From JBBATK01 sp044224515 (GTDB taxonomy: Bacteria; Bacteroidota; Ignavibacteria; Kapaibacteriales; NICIL-2): a DNA stretch of 64,000 nt. The first letter of the stretch is position 1; every line of letters begins with the position of its first letter. Of the stretch, positions 1 through 9,106 are shown piece after piece. Location: contig JBGAKH010000008.1 of NCBI GenBank assembly GCA_044224515.1, positions 62,001 through 126,000 on the forward strand, read 5' to 3'. The notes under the pieces are model-generated. The model made no database searches and had not been told where the DNA came from. It was given only the letters and a program-made list of their open reading frames with translations. Both the position numbers and the translations under genes were made by a program.

Positions 1-79
1 TGTACTGCGCATGCAGCGAAGCTGCTGCGCTTAGAAAAAGGACACATAGGAAGAAGAAGAATCTCCGAACCTGATTCAT
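1..79 (-). CDS. Secreted protein, N-terminal fragment (cut by window edge)
   Basis: Reading the minus strand from an ATG at 79 gives about 26 residues that form a textbook Sec signal peptide: MNQVRR, then a Phe/Leu/Val-rich core, then SAAASLHAQ with a cleavage site after Ala (H-A|Q). The frame stays open to the window edge. It follows the OstA-like gene by about 95 bases on the same strand and may belong to the same envelope-biogenesis operon. No clear ribosome binding site is visible. Nothing of the mature protein is in the window, so no function can be given. A hairpin-like GC-rich stretch (10-33) lies inside this coding sequence. Confidence 0.55.
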   Translation of the reverse strand, partial: MNQVRRFFFFLCVLFLSAAASLHAQY

Positions 80-174
80 ACGGTCTGTAGTGCCAAGATG
101 GAGTTCCGGGCGTGATGGTGCAAGTTGTGGTGCCACAGGAGCAGCTCAGACATTCCGACCTTCACCACACGGAG

Positions 175-1827
175 TTACTTTTCAGGTGTGGTATTCGGTT
201 CCGATGGCGTTGAATCTCGATCGTTCTCCCTCGTCGAGCGCTTTTCCTCGTCATTTTGAGATGATTCGGAAAAACGTTTTGCCACGTTGGGTTTTGCCGG
301 TCTTTGTCCAGGCTCTTTGTACCCGGAAAGATAATAGCTACGAGCACCACCTCCAACCAGATTCTCAGGATAATATTCGCTATTCACCCCACTGCGCCAA
401 ATAATGTTTTGCAGCTCCCCCTTGTTGAAAACCAAGAACAGTGAATCGCAAAGAGTTCGAGAAGCACCGTCCGGTCCATCTTCAGTGCTCATGAAATAAA
501 GACTCTTCGCGTCTTTTAAGGAGCGAATCGACCGAACGGTGTCTTGATCAATGGAAATCTCGATATGATCGCCGGCAATCTGATGGGCTCGCTCGCTACG
601 ACTGCTGTCGATCATCAACAAGAAGGCAGAGTGCCATGCCTGAATCATCCTTAAGCGACGATTGGGTAGCGACACCCAAAGGGAGTCTGCCGCCAGATGC
701 AATGAGTCAGCCCACAATTCAGGGTCTTGCCGAAGTTCAATGGACTCAGCCGTTTTGTCGTACACGCAGCGTCCAGCCTTGGCCCTCATGTTTTTACGCA
801 CAACTTCGGCAGCACCGCTTGCAACGTATCGGTCAGCACCGCCACCACGGAAGGACTCCATCACGTGCGAGCGAATAGTCAAGGTGTCGAAATGAAAGAG
901 GCGCTCGAGCTTCTGAGACAAGGTCTCTTCTTCTTGAATAGCTGAAGGACGCGTAGAGCTGCTGTCTGCGACCTCAGGCGTTTTGGTCTTCTTAGATTTT
1001 GGGGCCGCTGAATACAATGGACTCTTAGCGTTCCCCTTTTTCATGACTTTAAGTTTCTTCTGCGCCAGAGAAATATCACGTTGTTGCTTTTTGAACAGGA
1101 GGAAAATTGAGTCTGCTGCAGGGTTTGAGACGGTATCCACGTGCACAAGCAAAGGATTTCCGCGAATCACAGAATAGCTGGTTGCAGGAATATTATGCGC
1201 CGAGTCCCCGACGATTGCAGACGAACTGACTTTGGAAAACAAACGAACATGTCCCCACAGCCACGACTCTTGAGAACTCTTAAGGTAGCGTAAGTCTTGA
1301 GCCTTGATGCGAACGGTATCATCCTCAATATCGACCCCACCGTGAAAATCAGCTTGGTTGTTACGCGTATTGTACACCCCGTTCGGAGCTTTCAGAGTCG
1401 TTCGCCGATCCAGTATCGTCACTCCTCCACTTCCAAAAGCCTCGCCACTATTGCCCTGATACTCTCCTCTGGGCATGAGCATCGTAACGGTGCCTTGCAC
1501 AATTTTCACCGAACCGCTTAGTACAATGACGTTCGTTGCGAGATTTTGCACCGCATGATCACAGAAGACAGAAACATTTCCGTGGTCCAAATGCACATGA
1601 CCGACTAACTCACGGATCATCTGTGAGTCAATAGTGTTTACCACAAGACTGTCGGCATTGCGAAGAATGATTGGATCGGCTGACGGCGTAGTGGCAGCAG
1701 AACCTGGTGAGACAATGGGTTGCAACGGGACAGATGGCGTGGCTCTAAACTGTGCATACGACATCGTTGGCGCGCACAACAACATGCCGAGAAGCGACAA
1801 AACAATACAACGAACCGGGCGTTTCAT
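175..1827 (-). CDS. OstA/LptA-like periplasmic protein
   Basis: About 550 residues with a signal peptide (hydrophobic core at residues 8-20, cleavage after SYA). The N-terminal third (about residues 50-200) has the repeating beta-strand pattern of the OstA/LptA family (motifs such as GHVHLDHG, LSGSVKI, GVTILDRRTTLKAPNG, FHGGVDIEDDTVRIKA). This family carries lipopolysaccharide from inner to outer membrane. The rest is OstA-like too, with a Lys/Arg/Ser/Asp-rich hydrophilic tail. It is longer than E. coli LptA (about 185 residues), like the long OstA-like proteins of Bacteroidota. Two Met codons (1833 and 1827) are possible; AGG lies 6 bases before the one at 1827, so I prefer that. It is divergent from hflX. 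The family is fairly certain, the exact step in LPS transport is not. Confidence 0.75.
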   Translation of the reverse strand: MKRPVRCIVLSLLGMLLCAPTMSYAQFRATPSVPLQPIVSPGSAATTPSADPIILRNADSLVVNTIDSQMIRELVGHVHLDHGNVSVFCDHAVQNLATNVIVLSGSVKIVQGTVTMLMPRGEYQGNSGEAFGSGGVTILDRRTTLKAPNGVYNTRNNQADFHGGVDIEDDTVRIKAQDLRYLKSSQESWLWGHVRLFSKVSSSAIVGDSAHNIPATSYSVIRGNPLLVHVDTVSNPAADSIFLLFKKQQRDISLAQKKLKVMKKGNAKSPLYSAAPKSKKTKTPEVADSSSTRPSAIQEEETLSQKLERLFHFDTLTIRSHVMESFRGGGADRYVASGAAEVVRKNMRAKAGRCVYDKTAESIELRQDPELWADSLHLAADSLWVSLPNRRLRMIQAWHSAFLLMIDSSRSERAHQIAGDHIEISIDQDTVRSIRSLKDAKSLYFMSTEDGPDGASRTLCDSLFLVFNKGELQNIIWRSGVNSEYYPENLVGGGARSYYLSGYKEPGQRPAKPNVAKRFSESSQNDEEKRSTRENDRDSTPSEPNTTPEK

Positions 1828-1897
1828 GGACATCCTGCAATTTACGCTTTGAAGAGGGTCTGCAGGCCGTTATGCTCTTTTTCTGCGACCTTCGACT

Positions 1898-1905
1898 TAA
1901 CTTTG
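1898..1905 (+). promoter_or_regulatory. Putative Bacteroidota-type -7 element before hflX
   Basis: TAACTTTG matches the Bacteroidota -7 consensus TAnnTTTG and sits about 75 bases before hflX in the divergent intergenic region. The -33 position is T-rich but has no clean TTG. Inference from sequence only. Confidence 0.3.
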
Positions 1906-1979
1906 ATCTTGCCACCGGTGTAAGACGCCGCGTAGACTGAAAACGTTCACCAGCAATCCGCTGCCCGGATTCCACTTTT

Positions 1980-3260
1980 ATGATGATAACCGAACAAACA
2001 CGAATTCAGCAAGAAACTGCAATTGTTGTAAGCGTTGCAAAAAAGGGCGAAGACCGTCGCATCGTGTTTGAACACCTGGACGAACTTGCCTTCCTGGCTG
2101 AGACTGCACACGTGCACGTTGCCGAACGCATGATTCAAGAACGTGTGTCTCCGGATGTGGGGACCTTCATTGGCAAAGGCAAAGTCGAAGAGCTTAAAGC
2201 GCTCATTGAAGAGCATAAAGCTCAGCTTATCATTGCCGATTGCGAACTCAGTCCCGTGCAGATACGCAATCTCGAGCGCGAGCTTCAGGTTAAAGTCATT
2301 GATCGCAGCGCGTTGATTCTCGACATCTTTGCTACTCGCGCACGTTCACTTGAAGCCAAAACTCAGGTGGAACTTGCTCAATTGCAATACCTCATGCCTC
2401 GACTCTCACGCATGTGGACCCACCTTTCAAAACAATATGGTGGCGTGGGCACCAAAGGACCCGGTGAAACGCAGATTGAAAGCGACCGGCGTATGATCAA
2501 GATCCGCATCCAACGGTTGAAAGAGAAGTTGGAAGAGATAGATCAGCAACGTCGCGAGCAACGCAAGCAGCGCATAGGCATGGTACGTTTTGCCCTAGTT
2601 GGCTACACCAATGCAGGAAAATCAACACTTATGAACGTGATGACAAAAGCTGACGTCTATACGGAAGACCAGCTTTTCGCCACTCTCGATACAACCGTTC
2701 GACAAATTGAGCTACCGCAAGGCACCACCGCATTGTTGTCTGACACCGTTGGTTTTATACGCAAACTGCCTACGCACTTAGTAGCCTCGTTTCGCTCCAC
2801 ACTGGCCGAATCTATCGAAAGCGATATGCTCTTGCACATCGTTGATGTCAGCCATCATGCATTTCGTGAACACTTAGCCGTGGTCCAAGAGACATTAAAC
2901 TCTCTTAAAGTTGCCGAGAAACCCACACTGTTGGTTTTCAATAAGATGGATGCCGTTGAGGACAAGGAGTTATTGCACAGTTTGGACTTCGAATACCCCG
3001 GATGCATCAAAATTTCGGCACTTTCCGGCCTAAACGTCCGTGAATTGCTCGCTCGCATGCAAGCCTACTGCGACTCGGTTAACAAACTGATGCAGTTTTC
3101 GCTTCCCTATTCGGCAATGAAGGAGATGGCTCTGATCTACGAACACGCCGAAGTTCTGCGTCGGGAGGAAGACGAAGACGGTGTACATTTGGAAGCAAGA
3201 GTCGCGCCGGCTCAAGAGGGCTTGATTCGCAATAAGTTCTCACGCTATATTCGCAGTTGA
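1980..3260 (+). CDS. hflX: GTPase HflX
   Basis: A 426-residue ribosome-associated GTPase. HflX binds the 50S subunit and splits or rescues stalled ribosomes under stress. The N-terminal HflX domain (GTFIGKGKVEEL; YLMPRLSRMWTHLSKQYGG, GTKGPGETQIESDRR) is followed by a long helix and the G domain: G1 GYTNAGKST at about residue 208, G3 DTVGF at about 255, G4 NKMD at about 321, and G5 region SALSG at about 345. The length is normal for the family. Two ATG codons in a row (1980, 1983) are possible starts; no strong Shine-Dalgarno is seen. The next gene follows after 56 bases. Confidence 0.95.
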   Translation: MMITEQTRIQQETAIVVSVAKKGEDRRIVFEHLDELAFLAETAHVHVAERMIQERVSPDVGTFIGKGKVEELKALIEEHKAQLIIADCELSPVQIRNLERELQVKVIDRSALILDIFATRARSLEAKTQVELAQLQYLMPRLSRMWTHLSKQYGGVGTKGPGETQIESDRRMIKIRIQRLKEKLEEIDQQRREQRKQRIGMVRFALVGYTNAGKSTLMNVMTKADVYTEDQLFATLDTTVRQIELPQGTTALLSDTVGFIRKLPTHLVASFRSTLAESIESDMLLHIVDVSHHAFREHLAVVQETLNSLKVAEKPTLLVFNKMDAVEDKELLHSLDFEYPGCIKISALSGLNVRELLARMQAYCDSVNKLMQFSLPYSAMKEMALIYEHAEVLRREEDEDGVHLEARVAPAQEGLIRNKFSRYIRS

Positions 3261-3316
3261 GGGAAAGTGGAAGAGAGTCTTCCGCTCTATGCATCAAACT
3301 TTATGTAGGGGACACC

Positions 3317-3481
3317 ATGACGTGGATCTATCTCATCCTCATCTCGTTGGCCGTCTTTTTTGTGACGATCAGCTTGGTGGTAGTCGGACAAGAAATCAGC
3401 GTCATACTTGCAGTCGTGTTATTTATTGCCATTGCCTATGTCGCATATCGAGTGGCCGCAGCTCGATTGACGAAATTGTAA
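3317..3481 (+). CDS. Small two-helix membrane protein
   Basis: A 54-residue protein with two hydrophobic stretches (WIYLILISLAVFFVTISLVV and ISVILAVVLFIAIAYVAYRV) and a short basic end (AARLTKL). The ATG at 3317 has AGGGGA 4-5 bases upstream, which decides this start over a longer frame from 3257. It lies just after hflX on the same strand and before a terminator, so it probably shares the transcript. No family is recognised; the function is unknown. Confidence 0.6.
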   Translation: MTWIYLILISLAVFFVTISLVVVGQEISVILAVVLFIAIAYVAYRVAAARLTKL

Positions 3482-3570
3482 GAAGTACTCGATGCTCGTT
3501 TGAGTGCGCTGGTTCTCCCCCGACACCGCTACGGACTCACGAACGAAAACGCCCGGACACTTATGAAATG

Positions 3571-3603
3571 AAAAAAGCCCGAATGATTCTTCGGGCTTTT
3601 TTT
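3571..3603. terminator. Intrinsic terminator, bidirectional
   Basis: The arms AAGCCCGAA and TTCGGGCTT pair around a 6-base loop (TGATTC), with a run of A before and a run of 7 T after. It sits between the hflX transcript (plus) and the convergent universal stress protein gene (minus) and can serve both strands. Confidence 0.85.
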
Positions 3604-3714
3604 GTGTCTGAGATTGCCTATAGTTCTCTGCCAACACGGGCTATTCATCAACGCAGGTGTAGCAGTGTTCTGCAAGAGACTCGTCGACAAACGCGCGAGG
3701 AGTTCGCGTACTGC

Positions 3715-4167
3715 TTAGGCTTCATCGCAACGAACGACGAAAACCGGACACTGCGCCCTTCTCAACACGCGCTCGGTAGTACTACCAAGTAGCAAGTGAT
3801 TCAGTCCGCTACGTCCGTGCGTCGAGATGCAAATCATCGAAGCATTGGTGCTGTGGGCGTAGTCGACAATGACATCGCTGGGGCGACCTTCCTTCACAAC
3901 CGCTTCAACCTTCAATCCTTCGTTCTTTAAATGCTGAACCATTTCGTTCAGCTTTGTTGTTGCAGACTCGCGAACATCCCGTATCATATCGAAGTACACC
4001 GATTGCTCTACTCCATTGACGGTCGCAAACGTATCGATGGGTTCAACCACATAGAGCACATGCAAGGTTGCACCAAATCGCTGTGCGAAATCGCGCGCAT
4101 GATCCAAGACTTTGGATGCACAATCAGAAAAATCTGTCGGCACCAGAATGTGTTCGTAGCTTTTCAT
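3715..4167 (-). CDS. Universal stress protein, UspA family
   Basis: A 150-residue single-domain Usp. The start reads MKSYEHILVPTDFSDCA, the usual first beta strand with the ATP-contacting Asp. The C-terminal nucleotide-binding motif is STHGRSGLNHLLLGST, i.e. the G-2X-G-9X-G(S/T) signature with Ser in place of the first Gly. That pattern suggests ATP binding as in the MJ0577-type branch. A very strong ribosome site (AGGAGGA, 6 bases before ATG) precedes the start. Usp proteins are cytoplasmic and accumulate in stress; a specific partner cannot be named. Same strand as cytochrome c upstream, but 215 bases apart. Confidence 0.92.
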   Translation of the reverse strand: MKSYEHILVPTDFSDCASKVLDHARDFAQRFGATLHVLYVVEPIDTFATVNGVEQSVYFDMIRDVRESATTKLNEMVQHLKNEGLKVEAVVKEGRPSDVIVDYAHSTNASMICISTHGRSGLNHLLLGSTTERVLRRAQCPVFVVRCDEA

Positions 4168-4382
4168 AAATCCTCCTACAGTTATGTGAGTCCGCTTGAA
4201 ACACTTGGCCTCGCCTTGCTCTCAGTACCAGTGCACCAATGCATGAACGAATCTGCTTTAAACGAAACTGACCGAGGTGAATAGTCACGCACGGTCAGTT
4301 CAAGTACTTGATGCTAAAGTCATGCGCTTCGTAAAGCTCAGGCTCTCCTTCCGGAACTCGTCGAGTTCAATACGGAGTCTGA

Positions 4383-4808
4383 TTACTTCTTCTTAGCTGC
4401 AGCTGCCGGGGCAGCCTTAACACGATTCTTCTTGACATCAGCGACGCTAACGCTTCCACCGGGGTTGCCCCAGTTGCCGTAGACATAGGTCAGAATGTCT
4501 GCAACATCTTGATCTGTGTACTTGGCAGGGAGCGGACTCATAACGCCATTGAACTTCTTACCGTTGACGGTGATTTCACCTTTCAAACCACCTGTTACCG
4601 CCTTGATGATATCTGCTTTGCTCTTGTTCTTGATGTAATCTGAAGCAGCAAGAGGCGGATAAACCGTCGATAAGCCCTTACCACCATCTTGGTGACAGGT
4701 CTTGCAATACTCTGTATACAACTTTTGACCCTTTGCCTTGTCTTGCGCCTCGAGGCTCAACGAAAAAATAACTGCCAGCGCAATGAGGCTCAAAGAAAAA
4801 CGAAACAT
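4383..4808 (-). CDS. Periplasmic c-type cytochrome
   Basis: A 141-residue monoheme cytochrome c. The signal peptide covers residues 1-22 (cleavage near LEA|Q). The haem-binding CKTCH lies at residues 35-39, and the likely axial Met is M90 in NGVMSPLP, as in class I cytochromes. The segment TDQDVADILTYVYGNWGN is the usual C-terminal helix. The tail is Lys/Ala-rich (AAPAAAAKKK). AGGAT lies 7 bases before the ATG. It probably acts as a small electron carrier in the periplasm. The partner oxidase or reductase is not in the window. An Rrf2 regulator follows upstream on the same strand. Confidence 0.9.
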   Translation of the reverse strand: MFRFSLSLIALAVIFSLSLEAQDKAKGQKLYTEYCKTCHQDGGKGLSTVYPPLAASDYIKNKSKADIIKAVTGGLKGEITVNGKKFNGVMSPLPAKYTDQDVADILTYVYGNWGNPGGSVSVADVKKNRVKAAPAAAAKKK

Positions 4809-4957
4809 TGTAGTAATCCTAACAATTTGTGAGACATGAAACTATTCCAAAACTGCTCGCCCGGGTCACTCGCCACGGACGCTATCCTATGTGTATGGTG
4901 CCAAAGTCAGATGTACACGGAATGAAGCAATCTTCACCGGTCCACATAAAAGCTATC

Positions 4958-5413
4958 CTACAAAGCCATGCGGCGCAAATACTCAGGATGCGCTAAACGC
5001 AGGTTGAGCGTCGTGGCATCCTTTGCCAATCGGTCCAAAGTTGTACCCATGAAAACACGCGCTATCTCTGTTCGTAGCGCTGTCCACCGATCGTGCACCG
5101 GACATGCCTCGGCCGTTCCACATCCCGGCAAACCGAGCATGCACTGTTCAAAAATATCAGTGCCGTCGATAATAGTGATGATGTCCAGCAACGTCACCTC
5201 TTCAGCACTTTTTGCCAACATGACCCCGCCATGCACCCCCCTTTGAGAATTCATCACTCCGGCTGCCGTTAACTGTTGCAACACTTTTGTGAGGAAGTGA
5301 AAAGAGATATTCAAGCTGTTCGCAATGGACTGGATTGACACCCATTGTCCGGGTTTTTGCGAAGCAATGTGAATCATCGCCTGAATGCCGTAGATGCAGG
5401 TTTTCGAGATCAT
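4958..5413 (-). CDS. Rrf2-family transcriptional regulator (IscR/NsrR-like)
   Basis: A 151-residue winged-helix regulator starting MISKTCIYGIQAM. The helix-turn-helix spans about residues 25-65 (IQSIANSLNISFHFLTKVLQQL...RGVHGGV). Three cysteines, C91, C98 and C104, have the spacing of the Fe-S ligands of IscR and NsrR, so an iron-sulfur cluster sensing NO, oxygen or cluster supply is likely. The start at 5413 is chosen because GAGGTG lies 4 bases before it; a longer frame reaches 5581 but its extra 56 residues do not look like Rrf2. It lies between cytochrome c and mfd, divergent from mfd. The regulated genes are not known. Confidence 0.88.
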   Translation of the reverse strand: MISKTCIYGIQAMIHIASQKPGQWVSIQSIANSLNISFHFLTKVLQQLTAAGVMNSQRGVHGGVMLAKSAEEVTLLDIITIIDGTDIFEQCMLGLPGCGTAEACPVHDRWTALRTEIARVFMGTTLDRLAKDATTLNLRLAHPEYLRRMAL

Positions 5414-5598
5414 AGAGCACCTCATGGTGACAGTGTGCTTGGCTGACTCTCTGTTCTTAAGACCTCTGGAGAAGTTAATTAAGATATTAGGAGTCGTTTG
5501 TCTGCAATTTAATGTGCAATCGATACTCCTGCAAGGGAAAATTTGGACCTGGAAGGAATATCTGCTTCTAATTTTCCACAAAGAGGCTTTTCTGTAGC

Positions 5599-5615
5599 CG
5601 GCGCCCTGGGCGCCG
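5599..5615. repeat. GC-rich intergenic palindrome
   Basis: CGGCGCC-CTG-GGCGCCG is a perfect 7-bp stem with a 3-base loop in the 298-base divergent region between the Rrf2 gene and mfd. No T run follows. Similar short hairpins occur in several other gaps of this window. The rest of this gap holds a possible -7 element and nothing else I can support. Confidence 0.5.
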
Positions 5616-5696
5616 CACCTTTAGCAAGGGTGTTTTAACAAGTGCTCAATCGCGGTTTCGGTGCTAAAATTCCCTTCTCGTGGAACTCAACCCTCG

Positions 5697-5704
5697 TACT
5701 TTTG
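5697..5704 (+). promoter_or_regulatory. Putative -7 element immediately before mfd
   Basis: TACTTTTG fits TAnnTTTG and ends 7 bases before the mfd ATG at 5712. A start of transcription at the usual 5-7 bases downstream would fall on or next to the ATG, giving a leaderless mRNA. No TTG is seen at -33, which weakens the call. Confidence 0.3.
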
Positions 5705-5711
5705 TGGCTGC

Positions 5712-8700
5712 ATGAACACTTCTATCGCCGCGCTCAAGGACCTCAACAGGGCTTTCGAGCGCTCGAGCTATTTCCGTCGACTAAAAACGGAGCTGGATCG
5801 AGGGACAACATTGTCAACCAAAACCTTGCACGGTTCGCTTAAGGCTTTAACCGCGGCAGCTGTGCAGCGTGAGTTGAAGAAGAGAATTGTTATTGTGTGC
5901 GCCAATGATGATCGAGGTTCGTGGTTTCACGACATGTCGCTCTTGGTGGATCATCCCTACGTCGCAGTTTTTAGCGAAGCTCGCAAGACGCGCTCTGCTA
6001 TCGATCATCATGCCGAGGACATGACACGTGTGGTCGATGTAGTCTCTACCGTTGAACAGAGTGAGCAATCTGTGATTGTCGCAGCTCCGGACTCCTTTCT
6101 CGTCTCTCTACCCCGTCCGAACTCCGTTATCGAAAACATCTTCAGCGTACGGCAAGACGATGAGCTTGGTTTCGAACAGTTCTATCAGCACTTGCAGCTC
6201 AACGGATTTGAGCGTGGTGACTTTGTTGCAAAACCCGGAGACATGGCGATACGCGGCGGTATCGTCGATGTTTTTCCGGTGGGTTGGTCCACTCCCCTTC
6301 GCATTGAGTTTTGGGGCGACACTGTAGAATCAATCCGAGAGTTCGATCCCCTCTCGCAACGTTCCATTCGAGAACATCAGAAGGTTGAATTTCTTGCACG
6401 CTTTATCAGCGACGAGAACGAGGAGTTTTCTTGCACGCTTCTTGACTACATCGATGAACACACCATTATCGTGCTCGATCAGCCGGAGACTCTTGCATCA
6501 CTTTTTGACAAAGCTGAAGCACCGCAGTTGTTCGAGAGCTTATTGAAGCAACGGTGCCTTCTTATTAATCCCTTGGGTGTGGTCGAGGTCGAAACCAAGT
6601 CCTCGCCCCAAAGTATAATCGATGCGACAGTAGAGAAACTCTACCACGAGCTTTCTGACCTACAGCAGCAACGTTCAGCGCTCTTTCTCTGCGCCGAAGG
6701 CAGTATTCACACCAAACGTATTCGTGAACTTGTAGAGAACGTTGCTGAACGCATAGAAGGCGACAACCTTGATCTCCCTATTCTCAACCTCAGCGCCGTG
6801 CATTGGGAGCACGCAACACCAAACGCAGGTTTCGTTTGGTCTGACGAAGGTATTGCTGTTTTCACAGAACACCAGATCTTCAATCGACAGCGCTTTCACG
6901 ATGCACGTAAGTATTCCAATCCTGCAGGATTGACGCTGCGCGAACTGCAACAACTGCGTAAGGGAGATTTGATTGTCCACATCGATAAAGGTGTGGGACA
7001 ATTCGACGGACTTGAAACCATTAGCATTGGTGGCAACAAGCAGGAAAGCGTTCGCCTCGTGTTTGCCGAAGGTGATGTGCTGTACGTTCACTTGAACTAC
7101 ATCAATAAACTGCAGCGCTATTCTGCGTCCGACGGCACCGCACCCAAACTGTCAAAACTGGGTTCCGGAGAATGGGAACGAAAGAAAGCGCGCACGAAGA
7201 AGAAAATCAAGGACATCGCACGTGACTTGATTAAACTCTACGCACAACGCAAATCGCTGCGTGGTTTTGCATTCCCGACCGACACGGTGTGGCAAAAAGA
7301 ATTTGAAGCGTCGTTTATGTATGAGGACACTCCGGATCAATCGCGTGCCACAGCCGAGGTAAAAGCGGACATGGAGACTTCCATGCCAATGGACCGTTTG
7401 GTGTGCGGTGACGTTGGCTTCGGTAAAACCGAAGTCGCAATTCGTGCAGCCTTCAAAGCGGCTCAGGCAGGCAAGCAGGTGGCCGTGCTTGTGCCCACAA
7501 CCATTCTCGCGCAACAACACTATTTGACCTTCAGCGAGCGATTACGACGGTATCCGATTCGTGTGGATGTTATCTCACGCTTTCGCAGCACCGACGAACA
7601 AAAGGGCATTATCAAGAACATGGAAGAAGGGTCTATCGATGTACTCATCGGCACCCACCGTATTCTGAGTAAAGACATCGTGTTTAAGAACCTTGGTCTG
7701 CTGATCATCGATGAGGAGCAACGTTTTGGCGTTGGCGCAAAAGAGAAACTACGACAACTGCGAGCCAATGTGGACACACTTACATTGACGGCAACTCCTA
7801 TTCCTCGTACGCTTAATTTCTCGCTCATGGGTGCTCGAGATCTCAGCATCATCGAAACGCCACCACGAAATCGTCTGCCGGTGCAAACCGCCATTAGCGA
7901 TTGGAATGAACATACGCTGCGCGAAGCTATTAATCGTGAGCTGGAACGTGGCGGACAGCTCTACTTCGTCAACGACACTATCCATGATCTCGACGAACTT
8001 GCGATGCGATTGGTGGAGCTTGTTCCCGGTCTGAAGTTTGGCATTGCGCATGGACAGATGGACACAGCAAAACTCGAAACCGTTATGGAGAGATTTCTTG
8101 AACGGAAATTCGATGTGCTCCTTGCTACCAAGATTGTAGAGAGCGGCTTGGACATTCCCAATGTGAATACCATGATTATCAATCGCGCAGATCGCTTTGG
8201 ATTGGCAGAGTTATATCAGTTGCGAGGACGTGTCGGACGAAGTAACAAACAAGCTTTTTGCTACCTCTTGGTACCACCTATCAAAACGCTCAATCGCACA
8301 GCAATCAGGCGCCTTCAAGCCATTGAAGAACATACCGATTTGGGATCGGGTTTTCACCTTGCAATGCGCGACCTTGAAATTCGCGGGGCTGGCAACCTTC
8401 TTGGCGGAGAACAAAGCGGTTTCATATCAGAACTTGGTTTGGAAACCTATCAGAAAATCCTCGACGAGGCGGTTCGCGAGCTGCGTCACGACGAGTTTGC
8501 GGATATGTTCAATGAAGCTGAACTCCTCAACTTCACAAATGATGACTTGGCCGTTGAGTTGGATGGTGATGCATTATTGCCGGAGAGCTACGTACGACGC
8601 GACACGGAGCGCTTTGAGTTCTATAAGCGACTCTTTAATGCACGCACCGAGAAACTGGTTTCCGACATCGCCGCCGAGCTACGTGACCGTTATGGTGCTT

Positions 8701-9038
8701 TGCCGGCTGAAGCTGAAAACCTACTGTATGCGGTACGCATCCGTTTGACTGCATTGCCCGCAGGTTTTGATCGCATCATGGTCTCGTCCGAACTCATGTC
8801 GATTGAACTGCCGCTCAATGCGCAAGACCACTATTTCGACGCGATCTTCCCCCGAATCGTCGCACTCGTCTCAACTCGCGAAGGTGCACGCTTCGTCCAG
8901 AAAAACAAGCGAACGGTCATAGAGATTCCTCTTGGTAGACGTGAGGAAGCTCTGAGTATCGTCCAAAGCATGAGCATGGAAGTGCTTGAGGCCATTGATG
9001 AGTTTAAATCCACGCATAGCAACACGAAGCGCTCCTAA
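5712..9038 (+). CDS. mfd: Transcription-repair coupling factor Mfd
   Basis: A 1,108-residue ATP-dependent translocase that removes RNA polymerase stalled at DNA damage and recruits UvrA. The UvrB-like N-terminal part is followed by the CarD-like RNA-polymerase-interacting domain (LRKGDLIVHIDKGVGQFDGL, about residue 415). The RecG-type helicase motor has Walker A GDVGFGKTE at about residue 566, DEEQRFGV at about 667, and the TRG region with GRVGRSNK and GAGNLLGGEQSG. The C-terminal domain is complete and the length is normal. The ATG at 5712 gives the usual start; an upstream in-frame codon at 5661 adds residues unlike Mfd. No Shine-Dalgarno is visible, in line with a possible leaderless start. 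Confidence 0.96.
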   Translation: MNTSIAALKDLNRAFERSSYFRRLKTELDRGTTLSTKTLHGSLKALTAAAVQRELKKRIVIVCANDDRGSWFHDMSLLVDHPYVAVFSEARKTRSAIDHHAEDMTRVVDVVSTVEQSEQSVIVAAPDSFLVSLPRPNSVIENIFSVRQDDELGFEQFYQHLQLNGFERGDFVAKPGDMAIRGGIVDVFPVGWSTPLRIEFWGDTVESIREFDPLSQRSIREHQKVEFLARFISDENEEFSCTLLDYIDEHTIIVLDQPETLASLFDKAEAPQLFESLLKQRCLLINPLGVVEVETKSSPQSIIDATVEKLYHELSDLQQQRSALFLCAEGSIHTKRIRELVENVAERIEGDNLDLPILNLSAVHWEHATPNAGFVWSDEGIAVFTEHQIFNRQRFHDARKYSNPAGLTLRELQQLRKGDLIVHIDKGVGQFDGLETISIGGNKQESVRLVFAEGDVLYVHLNYINKLQRYSASDGTAPKLSKLGSGEWERKKARTKKKIKDIARDLIKLYAQRKSLRGFAFPTDTVWQKEFEASFMYEDTPDQSRATAEVKADMETSMPMDRLVCGDVGFGKTEVAIRAAFKAAQAGKQVAVLVPTTILAQQHYLTFSERLRRYPIRVDVISRFRSTDEQKGIIKNMEEGSIDVLIGTHRILSKDIVFKNLGLLIIDEEQRFGVGAKEKLRQLRANVDTLTLTATPIPRTLNFSLMGARDLSIIETPPRNRLPVQTAISDWNEHTLREAINRELERGGQLYFVNDTIHDLDELAMRLVELVPGLKFGIAHGQMDTAKLETVMERFLERKFDVLLATKIVESGLDIPNVNTMIINRADRFGLAELYQLRGRVGRSNKQAFCYLLVPPIKTLNRTAIRRLQAIEEHTDLGSGFHLAMRDLEIRGAGNLLGGEQSGFISELGLETYQKILDEAVRELRHDEFADMFNEAELLNFTNDDLAVELDGDALLPESYVRRDTERFEFYKRLFNARTEKLVSDIAAELRDRYGALPAEAENLLYAVRIRLTALPAGFDRIMVSSELMSIELPLNAQDHYFDAIFPRIVALVSTREGARFVQKNKRTVIEIPLGRREEALSIVQSMSMEVLEAIDEFKSTHSNTKRS

Positions 9039-9106
9039 TATGCGTCTGTCTTATCAGATTCTGGCTTCGTGCTCTTTCTTGGTTCTGTAGATTCTTTACT
9101 GCTATC

